This document shows, piece after piece, positions 23,824 to 34,599 of a DNA stretch of 64,000 nt. The position numbers were made by a program, and so were the translations under genes. The DNA comes from Desmodus rotundus (taxonomy: Eukaryota; Chordata; Mammalia; Chiroptera; Phyllostomidae): contig NC_071398.1 in the NCBI RefSeq assembly GCF_022682495.2, positions 26,849,426-26,913,425 on the forward strand, given 5' to 3'. The notes beneath the pieces are model-generated. The model worked only from the letters and a program-made list of their open reading frames with translations, ran no database searches and was not told the DNA's origin. Each line of letters opens with the position of its first letter. Position 1 is the first letter of the stretch.

Positions 23824-24963
23824 TAACACGAGAACTGCTGTTCTTTTAAAGGCTTTGCGAGTTTGGATGTCAAGGGCTTGATTGCTAGCATTCTCTATGA
23901 CATTCCCTCTGTTGGCCCCCATTCCCCTGTGTTCACTGCCTGGCAAGGGCAGCCTTTCCGTTTTATTGTTTGAGAAGTAAAGACCTGAGAGTCAGCAGAG
24001 CCAGGGGTGGGAAGGAGGGGAAGCTCTTCCCAGGGAGCTCTTTCCTCTTCTCCTAGCACGAACATCCATTTGGCTCCTGCGTGCGTGAAGCATAGAATGA
24101 ATTGAGTATCAGAGAATAGTAAATCACTTCTGCACAACTTACTTCCGAGAACAAGAAATATAAAATATTGAGATCATCAATATTTTTCCTTAAGAACAGG
24201 GAAAATAAGATTTAAATGACTGAGTGAAACTAGTGGCAAAGGAGTGAAGCAAGTCTCATAAAACATCTGTCACACATGAAAAGCTGTGACAGATACAGGA
24301 GAAGCAAAGAAGTGTGCCAGGTGAAGGAGAAGACAGTGATGAGAAAGGAATTGTTTAGGAATTTAAGAAAGGACAGGAAAAGCTTCGACGGGCTCTAAGT
24401 TAATGAATGGGTCAACTTTGGGGGATAAGTGAATGGATCACTGTTTCCAGTTTTTCACCTCCTCAATCAAAATCTTCACAAAGATCTAAGTAAGTGACGT
24501 GATTAACGCAGTCCACCTGCAATGAAGGAGAGGCATCATCAGAACCAGGCTTTGGTTAGTTCTAGAGTGAACCCACTGCACATGTCACAGCTGGTCACAC
24601 CTGGATTGGTCTCCAGTCATCTTGGACTGTGATCTTTTAAGAACCAGTCCAAAAAACAGGGCTTCTTGTCCAAGACCCATTTGGGGGCAGTATCAATGGT
24701 TCTGAGACCAAGGCACTGCTAGGGGTGGTAGGCTGGATACAGGGTATAGCAGTTGTCTAACTCAGGAGTAAGATAAATAGGTCAGAACAAATGACAGAAA
24801 TCAGATAATAATTTTAAAAATGTGTGTCACCTATGAATGTTTTCTTGCTCACTTCAATTAAAACTAACAACATAAAAACCTCATTATTTCTATGAGAACT
24901 GATTTTTCCTGATCAAATATTCTGAAGATATTTTTTCTTTAAAGATAATCAGTGCTGCAGATC
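23824..24963. other. Unassigned intron
   Basis: Unique-looking sequence. No repeat family or coding frame was recognised. The frames at 23895-24137 (minus) and 23693-23881 show no motif. Confidence 0.5.
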
Positions 24964-24982
24964 AAAAGAGTAAGATATTCAG

Positions 24983-25187
24983 CCCTGGCTGGTGTGGCTC
25001 AGTGGATTGAGGGCTGGCCTGTGAACCAAAGTTTTGCTGGTTCAATTCCCAGTCAGGGCACATGCCTGGGTTGTAGGCTAGGTCCCCAGTAGGGGGCACA
25101 TGAGAGGCAACCACACATTGATGTTTCTCTCCCTCTCTTTCTCTCTCGTTCCCCTCTCTCTGAAAATAAGTAAATAAAATCTTTTTT
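24983..25187 (+). mobile_element. Bat tRNA-derived SINE (VES-type), complete
   Basis: Begins CCCTGGCTGGTGTGGCTCAG (box A region) with box B-like GGTTCAATTCCCAGTCAGGG, then GCATGCCTGGGTTG-type body, CAACCACACATTGATG, a CT-rich segment and an A/T-rich tail. It is flanked by a 19-bp target duplication (24964-24982 and 25188-25206) with one mismatch. The good duplication indicates a fairly recent insertion. Confidence 0.95.
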
Positions 25188-25206
25188 AAAAGAGTAAGAA
25201 ATTCAG

Positions 25207-26995
25207 CTGCTTTTGAGGTTCTATTGTCACTATTTCCAGTTGCAGATTAGAGGGTTTAGACCAAGTACACAGAATGAGAATGAGAACTATCACTGCCAGT
25301 CAAGCAATCAGCCCCTAATTAGACTCCCTTAGATCTTTGGCTTGGGTTATGAAAGTTTTTAATTATCAAACTGACTTGAAAGGATGCAAGGGTTTAGGAA
25401 TGGTTATGGAATAAGTCTAAGAAGAAAAAAATATTTCAAGGCCAATATCTTAGTGAGTTCAAAATCTTTAGAAAGTAAAATGTCATGAAAAATGTGCTAA
25501 AGGAAACTGAAGCCTGTGTTGCTACCAGGTAATAGTTTAGTGGGAACTGAAGGTTAATGAAACATTTCATGGAGTTCATTGACAAAGTGTGTAGAATACA
25601 AATGGAAGGAGGTCAAAAGTAAGGGGTCTTGCCGATGATGTCTCACCTTATTGTAACTAGTTTATACAGGGCGTGGTCTGAAGTTGCAAAAAACATTCAT
25701 CAATCTCATGTGAAATAATTGCGCATTATTAATATGCCAATTTAGATCAGGTCACCTGGAATTACCTTTCCAAAGCTGACCTTCTCTCACACCACTTTCT
25801 TGACAGAGTTGGCCAGAAAACTCGGTGAATATGTAATTTCACAGGATTAATCAGTAGCACTGCAAATTGACCAATTTCCGAGCATGTCACACATCATTCA
25901 CTGGCAATGGACTTGTTTAAATCAGAGTTAACTGCTAACAGCTACACAGCTATTTTTCTTGCAAAATGCTAAGGAATTAGAGAAAGACATGACAGGCACC
26001 ATCTTAAACCCAAACTATAGAAAGATTCCCTAACTTTGGGTATAAAAGGAAGTGGAGATTGGTTGAAACCCACTGGTCGCAGGTGTGATAAGCCCAAATA
26101 CCCATGATTTAGGAAGTTACTGCAAATGAGCACAGATGTAAGAAAACCACAGGGCAAGCATGGCAGGCAAAGGAACCTCTCACTCAGCCTTAGTTCTGGG
26201 AGAAAACGGGGTCTCGGGGACTGGGGCCTCTGTCTGAAGGAGAATACCTGCCATTTTAGCAAGTTGTTGCCATGTTGGAATGATAGCCGTCTGGCTGTAA
26301 AACCTTCTATTTTTGTTTTCCTGGACAATCTGGAAATCCGGGATCTTATTTAACATTCCTGCTTTACACCACTGGCAAACAAGTGGTTAAACATTGTAAG
26401 GACCAGCCTCCTGTGAGTATGCCAGGGTCAGGAGGTGGGAGCCTGGGTTAGAGGCCAGGGCAGAGACAGATTGAAAAGGGGCCTCTGCATCACCTATGCA
26501 AAACAATGGGAGGGAGTAGGAGGTTCAATATGCCTGATTGTGCACTGGAACTCACTTAGTGAAAAAATTACTAGCCTTGAAAATAAGTGGCTGTTATCCT
26601 TCAATCCAGAGCCCTGGAATAATGGAGAGGGCTTAGGAGTACCTGAGGAATGAAACCAAGGCCTCCAGCTAAAAAACACATTATGTCCACAATGAGATTA
26701 AAGATGAAATTAGAGCCTTTAACATACGGGCCAGTGTCTCCCTGGAGCAGCACTTGAGCAAACTGGAAGCAGCACTTGCTGCCCTCTGTGGAAATGGAAA
26801 TGATGTGTAAGACAGACAAGGGCATCCTTTGATGAGGCCTTTGCTTCGATAGGTATGGAGCATCCAGAAAGCATCAGTGGATCAATGGGTGGCTAGCTTC
26901 AAGGTGTATTGCTCACATCTTATTTCTCAGAAAAACCAGGACAAATGCTCTCTGGTGGGCTTATCATTCAATGATTGCTCACCTGTCCATTGATT
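25207..26995. other. Unassigned intron
   Basis: No repeat or gene recognised. The minus-strand frame of 119 codons at 25969-26328 overlaps no known domain and is judged to be chance. GTATAAAAGG at about 26040 is an isolated TATA-like string without other promoter evidence. Confidence 0.5.
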
Positions 26996-26997
26996 AA

Positions 26998-27180
26998 TTG
27001 ATTGATTTCATTTATTCAACCAACAAATACTAAGCACCTATGAATGCTAGACACTGGGGAGACAGAGGTGAATATAAAGTCAGTCTTTACACTCAAAATA
27101 ACTCAGGATCCAGCGGAAAGTTGCAGCAATACCTGCAAACAGTGTCCCGGGGCTGCCCTACAGGTGTCTGCAGTGAGCTG
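26998..27180 (-). repeat. L2 LINE fragment
   Basis: TTCATTTATTCAACCAACAAA, TACTAAGCACCTATGAATGC and CTGGGGAGACAGAGGTGAA are the reversed L2 3' terminus. Confidence 0.65.
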
Positions 27181-27789
27181 TGGGCACCCAGAGTAGGGCT
27201 CAACTCCAGGAGGGTCACGAAACCTGCCAGAGGAGGGGATACCTGGATCTTCTGCTAATGTGTTCATCCAGGCTGTGAAAAGCTTCATCCAGCCTGTGGT
27301 GCTATCGTCATTATAATGTCAGAACCGTCTCTGACTTTCTCAGTGCCCACAGGTTATAATTAATCATTGATATTCATAACAATGCTTCCAAGCCCCTTGA
27401 GGGGGTTAGAACTGCTTTCCTGAATTTTCAGAGGATTACTCTTGGTTTAATTTAGTTGGTATTGGGTGTTTATCCTTGACTGTTAATTCTCTGAAATGTG
27501 GTTATCACATGGAACGTACTGCTCTACACTGAAAAATACTTTTATATTCATTTTTCTAATTTATCTAATGAAGGAGGTTGGTCAGGTGTTACTATTGCCG
27601 CTTACAAGTGAGGGAATGAAGGTGGTGGTTAGCCGAGAGTCCCCAAACCAGTTACAGCTATGACAGGTCCAGGATTGAAACCAATATCTCTTACTCTCAG
27701 CCTCTGGCTCCAAAAACAAAGAACATACCTGTCTCTAAATGTTCTGAATAAACACACATTTTCTTCACTATTATTTCATAACAGAAATC

Positions 27790-27961
27790 ACTACCATAGT
27801 GCAAGCCATTATCATTTCCCTCCTGGACTTCTTCAGTAGATTCTCAACTGGTCGTCCAACTTCCTCTTGTAGCTCTTCAGTCCATTCTCCATGTCGCTTC
27901 CAGAATGATCTTTCAGATTCAAATCTGGGTAATTTCCTCACCACTGTCCCCTAAGAGGTTT
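27790..27961 (+). repeat. L2 LINE, left part of a split copy
   Basis: TTCCCTCCTGGACTTCTTCAG, TCAACTGGTCGTCCAACTTCC and TTCCAGAATGATCTTTCAG match the L2 3' coding/UTR segment. The copy resumes at 29061 after an L1M insertion. Confidence 0.6.
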
Positions 27962-29060
27962 CATTTTTAGCCACTTCATTGAAGTGTCATTCACATACCA
28001 TATGTTGAGGGTTTAGCTCAGCCACTCCATGACATTGCTGCCATTTTGTTTGACCAAGTGGCCTGCAGGGACTTTAAACTGAGGGTACCCCTCACGCAAG
28101 TGCCTGCCCGAGGTAGCAGCCCACACAGTGACAAGCAAATATAAGTCTGATGTGACTTCCCCACAGCTCTGGTGATCCGTAGTCTCCCCTTCCCCCACCC
28201 TTCTGCCCCGTAGATAAGATTCCTGTGAAGTTACCAAAACCCCACTCCTTTGGTTTAAATGGACCAATCTTGCCTTAGCCCAGGAACCCCAGAGCACTCC
28301 ACCTCTGGGCCCTCATAAAGGCATGTGCTCGGACCCTATCGCTTGATCTCCCCGTGTGGCCCTTTGAGGCTTGCCCTGCACCTCCTCTAGGACCTGTGTA
28401 CAATACACTGCTCCATTTCAGTTCTCTGTGGTCTGTCGCTGAACCTCAGCTCGCCATCCAGCATCCTGTGCCACACGTAACAAATGTTAATTTACCAGAG
28501 TCATAGCACCATACAATTCATTCATCTGAAGTGTGCAATTTAGTGGCTTTTAGTATATTCACAGAGTTGTTCGACCATCACCACAGTCAATTTTAGAACA
28601 TGCACATCACCTCAAAGGAAACCCCACCCCCATTCGCAGTCACTCTCAGTTCCTCTCCTCCCCAACTTACCTTTTGATTCTGTAGACTTAGCGCTTTTGA
28701 ACACTTCGTAGAAATAGAATCATGTAATGGGTGGTATTTTATGACTGGCCTCTCTCACTTAGCATATGTTTCAAGGCTTATCTATGTTGTACTGTGTGTC
28801 ATGTCCTTCCTTTTTATGGATGAATAATATTCCATTGCATTGAGAGACCCTCATTTTTGTTTATCCATTTGCTGTCGAAGCCATATGAGTTGTATCTACC
28901 TGTTGACTCATAAATAATGCTACTAATTGTGATATACATGATTTTGTGTGGACCCATGTTTCATTTCTCTTGGGCATGTGACTAGGAGTGGATTTGGTGG
29001 GTCATATGGTAATTCTATGTTTAACTATTTGAGGAGCTTCCAACAGTTCTCCAAAGTGGT
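27962..29060 (-). mobile_element. L1M LINE fragment split by a solo LTR
   Basis: CATTCACATACC before the LTR, then CAATTTAGTGGCTTTTAGTA, TTCACAGAGTTGTTCGACC, CATCACCTCAAAGGAAACCCC, TTATGGATGAATAATATTCC, CATGTTTCATTTCTCTTGG and GGTGGGTCATATGGTAATTC are the reverse complement of an old L1 3' end, in the right order. The LTR at 28003-28508 interrupts it. Confidence 0.8.
28003..28508 (+). mobile_element. Solo LTR of an endogenous retrovirus
   Basis: A 506-bp block with TG...CA ends and a perfect 5-bp target duplication CCATA (27998-28002 and 28509-28513). It lies inside a recognisable L1 sequence, which reads continuously once the block is discounted. A TATA-like CATAAAGG at about 28314 precedes a pyrimidine-rich R/U5-like stretch. 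There is no internal retroviral sequence, so it is a recombined single LTR. Class I (gammaretrovirus-like) is a guess from its composition. An alternative 3' end at GTAACA (about 28482) lacks a target duplication. Confidence 0.7.
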
Positions 29061-29495
29061 GTTAAGTTACCCCTAGCAGAGTCCAAGCTGCTCAGCATTG
29101 TCTACCAGAGCCCCCCTGACCCACCTGCCCACCTCTCTGTCCCTTCCCCTGTCACTCTGTCCACTTCTCTCAGTCTACTCAGTCCCCCCAGCCTTTGTGC
29201 AGCCTTTCAAAGGCATAGGGACTTGCACACGCTCTTTTCCTCCGCCCCCAGTCCATTTCCACCAGAGAGGCCCTCTCCGAACACCCCCCACCTGCGATCT
29301 GAATGAAATCTCATTATGTCCTTCCTTGTTTAATAATTATTTACATGATGCTCGTTTAATCCCACTAAATGATGGCTCTAGATGAGCTTTAAAAATCTTA
29401 AGACTCTGTTTTTTAATTATTGTAAATCAAGGATCTTATGCACAAATTGAAGTATAATAGGGGCATAAAACGTTTGTTGAATGAATAAGTAATAA
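29061..29495 (+). repeat. L2 LINE, right part of a split copy
   Basis: GAGTCCAAGCTGCTCAGCATT, CCAGCCTTTGTGCAGCC, GGCATAGGGACTTGCAC, CAGAGAGGCCCTCTCCGAAC and AACGTTTGTTGAATGAATAAG follow the L2 3'-UTR to its terminus. Confidence 0.75.
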
Positions 29496-29623
29496 TAAGT
29501 TATAATGAGAAAGAGAGGTTAAAGAGACCTCAAGTTGTCAAGTTGGGTTTGTAATCTACATCAGAACTCTTATTTTCCTGGGGTATTTTCCTGCTCCCTC
29601 CTTTTGCACTGACTGTTCTAAAT

Positions 29624-29815
29624 AAGGGTCAGAGAACATTTTCTTTAAAGGGCAAAGGAAAACTATTTTAGGCTCGTGAGCCATGCAGACTTTTGCAGCT
29701 GCTCAAATCTGCAGTTCCAGTGCGAAAGCAGCCTTGGACACTCCATAAATGAGTGAGGGTGGGTGAGTTCCAATACTTCACTTACAAAAACAGACATCAG
29801 GCTGGACTTGAGCTG
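29624..29815 (-). mobile_element. hAT-type DNA transposon fragment
   Basis: GGGTCAGAGAACATTTTCTTT, AAAGGGCAAAGG, CTCGTGAGCCATGCAG resembles, in reverse, the element at 55060-55351. Its right end is eroded and grades into CAAAAACAGACATCAGGC. Confidence 0.6.
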
Positions 29816-30845
29816 GAATTACCAATGTTTGATTTTCTTTGACCTGCAAAATTTGCAGCTTCATATGGTTCAGCCTAACAAAACTCTTAAGAGAAGGGAG
29901 ATGTCAGATAAATTATGGTTCATTAGCATTTACCCTTTTCTCAGTTTTAACACGCTGCCCAATCTTGGTGATGGGGCTCCCTTCCCATTTTCCTCTCTGC
30001 ATGGCAGGGAAGCTGCAGAAAGGGATATCGTGAACAAGGTAACAAGTCACACTGGCACTTTCATTCTGGGCTGGCCAGGATACGTGGAGTTGGGGCACTG
30101 TGCCAGAGGGAACCTGAATGGTCCAGAGCACAGCCAAATGCAGGTAGATTGTAATGTGAACGGTCTGTGCTCAGAAGCACAGAGCTTGTGCGCCAGTCTG
30201 GGGGGGCAGAGGGGTGGGGCATCTGGCCAACCAAGAGAAGATGAGGCAATCTGGGTGAAAATCCAGAAGAATCTAACAGAATGCATCTAATTATGACAGT
30301 CTTGTCTAGCTGTTTGAGGCATTTTCATGCACAAGTAACACAATCAGGGAAGAGATGCTGAACTAGGGTTATAAGATTGGTAAAAGGGGATTTATGTAAA
30401 AAATATGAGGTCATCCCTGTAACTTGTATTGCCTCATTTATAAAGGCCAGAAAAGATGGGATCACTTGCTGAGCTAGAATTTATATTAAGTTCCACTTCC
30501 TTTATTTTCTTTCATTTAAATTTGCTTATTAGTAATATATGTGTCAGAACAAAATCGTATTCTATCAGTCATTGCCAAACAATGAATAATCCCATATAAA
30601 ACATATTTTCACACTGTAGACAGTTATAACAACTTCACTGAACTTGGTTTCTTCCTCTGAAACAGGCAGAATGTGCTTTTGTTGAATCCTTAATGCATTG
30701 CCTTTTAGCTTGGTTCACCCTCAGGGAATTCTCAAAAGATAGGTGTCACTTCTTTCTGGTCTATAGATCTTTCCTTTAGGGGGGAAAAAAAGAGGAAGAG
30801 AGGGAGAGAGAGACTTCTGTAGAAACTCAAAGTCCTCAGCTCACC
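29816..30845. other. Unassigned intron with the longest open frame
   Basis: The longest open frame of the window (29763-30290, 175 codons) spans this area. It starts inside the hAT fragment, has no recognisable domain, and alternates hydrophobic and low-information segments, so I treat it as chance. A G/A-rich run (about 30780-30815) follows. Confidence 0.5.
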
Positions 30846-31695
30846 CATTGTTCATTTGTTGCATTTACTGAAAACCTACTGTATGAAAGGCAATGCCTGT
30901 ACTGTGGGAACCAGACAGGCCACTTCCCTGTCCTCATGGGCTTGTGTTCTAGCAGGGGTTGGCAGACATTAAAGAAACAGCTGCGTAGCCAGCCTCTAAC
31001 AACCAGAGCCTTAGAAACAATAGGGGTAAGGGATGGGCGCTGGTAGAGGGATGACTACTTTTGACGAAGTACTTCAGGAAAGCCTCTGTTTTGAAGAAAG
31101 ACATGAATGAAATGGAGGAGCAAGCTATGAAAACTCCTTGAAAAGAGCATTGTAGGTGAGGGAACTGAGTCTTCAAAGACTCTGAGATGGAAGTTAACGT
31201 AGCAGGTTTGAAGAACACCAAGGAGAACGTGGTGGGACTGGAACTGTTCCAGGAGAGTGATGAGAGATGTAGTCAAGGGCACACCCAAGGCTCATGTCAA
31301 GGACTTATAAGCCACAGTGAGGACTTAGGACATAGTTGATATGGGATGGTTGGGAAGCAGAAGAGTGTAAGACCCAACTTACATTTGTAAGGTGACCTGG
31401 GAACCTGTGGGGTAAATAAAGTGTGGGTACAAGAGCAGAGGCAGAGAGAGCAATTAAGAGATGCTCATATTAGCTTGGGGGAGAGGGGCAATGGCTCTGC
31501 CCAGAGGGTAACCGACAGATTGTCAGAGGTGGTCAGATTCAGGACAGAGAAGGTGGAGCCAACAGGGCCAGCGAATGGGCTGGATGTGGGTAAAGAGGAT
31601 TGGGTGTCATTATATTGCTGGACTTTGGGCTGCTTTGACATAGTAACTGCCCTTCCATTCACCTTGGAGCTAATATTGATTCCTCTCTTATAAAG
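30846..31695 (-). repeat. Long L2 LINE fragment
   Basis: About 850 bp of reversed L2 3' sequence: TGAAAACCTACTGTATGAAAG, GTCCTCATGGGCTTG, TTCTAGCAGGGGTTGGCAG, AGACATGAATGAAATGGAGG, AGGTGAGGGAACTGAG, then an A/G-rich part to ATTGGGTGTCA. Both overlapping 65-90-codon frames here derive from it. Confidence 0.65.
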
Positions 31696-31948
31696 ACGGT
31701 GTCTTAGTTTGAAATGCTTAAGGAAAAGTTAGAAAGATGAACGGGGATGACTCGGTGGCATGCTGGCATTGATGAAAGTCAGGTGGTCTGACTCTTTGGG
31801 TTGCTCATCACCATGAGGGCCTCATGCACAATGAACAAGTCTGTCATGCCAGTCAAGCTGTGCCAACCAGGGATGGTCTCTGTAGGGTCTTAGTAGCTGC
31901 TGTCCGATAACAAAATGAGGAGCCTTGAGCTTCCCCAGAGCACGTTTT

Positions 31949-32098
31949 CCCAAAGTGCAGTCTTCAGGCCAGTGCAGCAGAAATACGAGGGAGGGTTTAT
32001 CAGAGATTCCTGAGCCCCACCCACGGAGAACCTAGTTAATCCTGGGGCTGGGTCCCAGGAGTGGGCAAGCCTCAGTTTTCTAGTGATTCCCATGCAAA
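31949..32098 (-). mobile_element. MER5A (hAT-Charlie) element
   Basis: CAAAGTGCAGTCTTCAGGCC, CCTGAGCCCCACCCACGG, TGGGGCTGGGTCCC follow reverse MER5A. Confidence 0.65.
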
Positions 32099-32099
32099 T

Positions 32100-32650
32100 T
32101 AAACTTTTTTAATTGTGGTAAGAAAACACATAACATTTTCCATCTTAACTACTTTTAATTGTATACAGTTCAGTAATGTTAATTTGTTCACATTGCTGTG
32201 AAACCGTGCTCCAGAACTTCCTCATCTTACAAATCTGAAACTTGATGCCCAGTGAATAGACCCTTCCTTTTTCCCTCTCCCCTTAGCCTGATAGTCACTG
32301 TTCCCCTCTCTGTACCTGTGAATTCGATGGCTTTAGATACTTCATATAAGGGGAATCATACTGTTTATCTTTTTTCTGACTGGCTTATTTCATTTAACAT
32401 AATGTCTTCAAGGTTCATCCATGGCGTAGCAGTACGTAGCAGGATTCCCTTCTTCTCTAAAGCTGAGTAGTGTTCTCATCTAGTATACATCCTACATTTT
32501 CTTTACCCATTCATCTGTCAATGGACACTTGGGTGACTTCACTTCTTGGTAGTGTGAACAGTGCTGCTCTGCACACAGGTATGCAAATATCTCTTTAAGC
32601 CCCTGCTTTCAGTTCTTTTGGATGTATACCCAGAAGTAAGGTGCAAATTA
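32100..32650 (-). mobile_element. L1M LINE fragment
   Basis: TTTTAATTGTGGTAAGAAAAC, ACTACTTTTAATTGTATACAG, TCACTGTTCCCCTCTC, ATAAGGGGAATCATACTG, TCAAGGTTCATCCATGGCG, CATCTGTCAATGGACACTTGG and TGGATGTATACCCAGAAGT are reversed L1 3'-end motifs in order. Confidence 0.75.
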
Positions 32651-32756
32651 AAATTTTGAAAGCATTGTTCTCAACACAAGAGAGACTTTTGGAAATGGAA
32701 CTGCTCGACTGGGTGATGAATACAAACGTGAAGCTAAACGCACAGGCATGTGCACA

Positions 32757-32775
32757 GGCACACACACACACACAT
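32757..32775. repeat. (CA)n short tract
   Basis: CACACACACACACAC after GTGCACAGG. Confidence 0.85.
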
Positions 32776-32989
32776 CCAAGTACCCACAAAACGGAGGGAA
32801 TCTGACCAAGACCAGGACGGCATGGCCGTCAGTGCTCTGCGTGTGATGCTGTGCTACAGCTGTGCAAGGTGCTGCTGGTGGGGGAACTGGAGACAGTGCA
32901 TGGCATCTCCATGATTTCTCACAACTGCGTGTGCATAAAAATAATCTATGTCAAAATAAGTTTAACTTAAAGAGCATTTCCCTCACAGC

Positions 32990-33440
32990 CCTCGATGTTA
33001 GAGTGTGCCACTGAAGAGGGGACCCGATCTGCAAAGGGAGTCTGGGAAAGGTGTACGTGGAAGGGCAAGGCATCCTCAACATTGTACCAAAGGAGAAACC
33101 AGAGCGGGAGCTGAGGCCAAACCAAAGCACTAAGTGGACCAGGGGGTGGCAACCCAAAGCCCAACAGCAGGACCACTATACGGGAGATGGGGCCCTGGAC
33201 CTTTGATGAGAGCCAGCAAAACAATGAGGCCACCACAGAGCTGAACCCCCAGAGTGTGGGCCTGGAGCTGGCCGTTGACCACCTTCTTCAGGGCACATTC
33301 TTTCTGGGAACAGGGTGGGAGCAAGGCAGGAAGGCGAGATCTGGGCGGGGCCCAGGGCCTGAGCGAGGTCTACTCCTCACAGGGAGATCCACACAGAGGA
33401 CTTGCCGCCAAGAGGCTGACTGACATTTCCTCTCGACTCT
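32990..33440. other. GC-richer unassigned block
   Basis: Unusually GC-rich for the neighbourhood, with open frames on both strands (33187-33423 and 33254-33442 plus; 32967-33236 minus). None resembles a protein I know. It could be a decayed retrocopy, but no poly-A tail or target duplication was identified, and it could equally be unique intron. Confidence 0.35.
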
Positions 33441-33589
33441 AAAAGTGCTTCAGCTTCCTACTGGCAGCTTCTGCAACATCTCAAAGACTTTCCTTGGATG
33501 CTTGAGACTGTGAACCTTAATCAGGAGCAGAACGTTATAGGGATAGTTTCCTTGCTTCACAAAAAACTTTAAGGATACTGGCAGCTACT

Positions 33590-33815
33590 ATTTATTTAGC
33601 ACTTGTTGTAGGCCAGATTTTTGCTAGCCACTTTACAAACGGCATGTATGTCACCTCACAACAACCATGTCGGCTGGGTCCCACACTCCCGTCTCAAAGT
33701 GAGGACATTGAGATTCTAAGAAATAACTGAATAGGTTTCAAATTACAGAGCAGACCAGGAGTAAAAGTGAGGCTTGAAGCCAAGTCTCCCTGAATCTAAA
33801 GTCCACGCCTGGAGC
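33590..33815 (-). repeat. MIR/L2-like fragment
   Basis: TTATTTAGCACTTGTTGTAGG, TCACCTCACAACAACCATG, GTGAGGACATTGAGATTC and GGCTTGAAGCCAAGTCTCC follow the reversed MIR order. Confidence 0.5.
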
Positions 33816-33984
33816 CCGTGGTCTTTGCTGGTTCTCAGCATTTATCAGTGAGATTAAAAGTGCAGCTTCAGAGAAAAAGCAGACACTGATAACAGTGATG
33901 GTTCAGTAAATAAAGCTGATGAGACTGAGTTCCATATTACAAAATTCTGTCAAGTGCTTTGAGATTCTTTTTCATCCAAAACTC

Positions 33985-34145
33985 AGAGACCGTGAAGACT
34001 GCAACAGCAGCCCCTCTGCATTCCTCCGCAGTAACCGGTGGTCTCCTACATGTCTAGTGGTCGCTCTCTTCTCGTTGACTGCCACTGCTGAGCGATGCCA
34101 GATGTCGGCAGTTCGACAGATGCCCGTCGACCCCGATTTATAATG
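33985..34145. other. CpG-dense patch of unknown origin
   Basis: At least 11 CpG dinucleotides in about 150 bp (for example ACCGGTG, GTCGGCAGTTCGAC, CCGTCGACCCCG) inside AT-rich intron where CpGs are otherwise sparse. It partly overlaps the minus frame 33972-34304, which has no recognised domain. It ends abruptly at an AT-rich flank. Confidence 0.5.
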
Positions 34146-34189
34146 AAATATAGCCGATCTGTAGTCATTTTCTGAATAAGCTGCAATTT

Positions 34190-34590
34190 TAACATAAATC
34201 TTATAAATTCTTTTTAACTCTAAAATTAACACATGCCCATTATAGAAAATCTTAAAAAATGTAAAGAAACAAAGGAAAAAATCACCTGCAGTAAAATCAC
34301 TCAATATTTTGGGATAATGTGAATAGTGTAATGTCTTTGCCTGCTTGTCAGAAACTGCATATATAGTGCATACTATTTTGCAATCAAATACTTCACTTCA
34401 CATCACGAACACTATACTATTGATATATTTTTCCATCCCCCAAATGTACCTGTAACATAGTATGCTATTTATGATACTATAAATAGATACTATAGTTTAT
34501 TTCCTCAATATCCTGTTAGAACATTGGGTTGTTTCTAAATGTTCTTATTTTCAAGCAATGTTAAAATGAGTACACATAATGCTGAACACC
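34190..34590. mobile_element. Ancient L1M-type LINE fragment
   Basis: ACACATGCCCATTATAGAAAA, AAAAATCACCTGCAG, TTTTGCAATCAAATAC and TTGGGTTGTTTCTAAATG resemble the segment at 3895-4265. Confidence 0.4.
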
Positions 34591-34599
34591 CCCTGCCCC

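Noticed and set aside
24983..25060. tRNA-like head with boxes A and B
   Set aside because: It is the 5' part of a bat SINE, not a tRNA gene; the same applies at 35780-35855 and 62899-62975.
26035..26050. TATA-like string GTATAAAAGG
   Set aside because: No CpG island, initiator or downstream exon; isolated matches are common in AT-rich introns.
28003..28508. Intact endogenous retrovirus
   Set aside because: Only a single LTR is present; there is no internal gag, pol or env-like sequence on either side.
29763..30290. Longest open frame of the window (175 codons, plus)
   Set aside because: Starts inside a reversed hAT fragment, has no recognisable domain or splice context, and is interrupted by no sign of coding constraint that could be seen. 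Judged to be chance.
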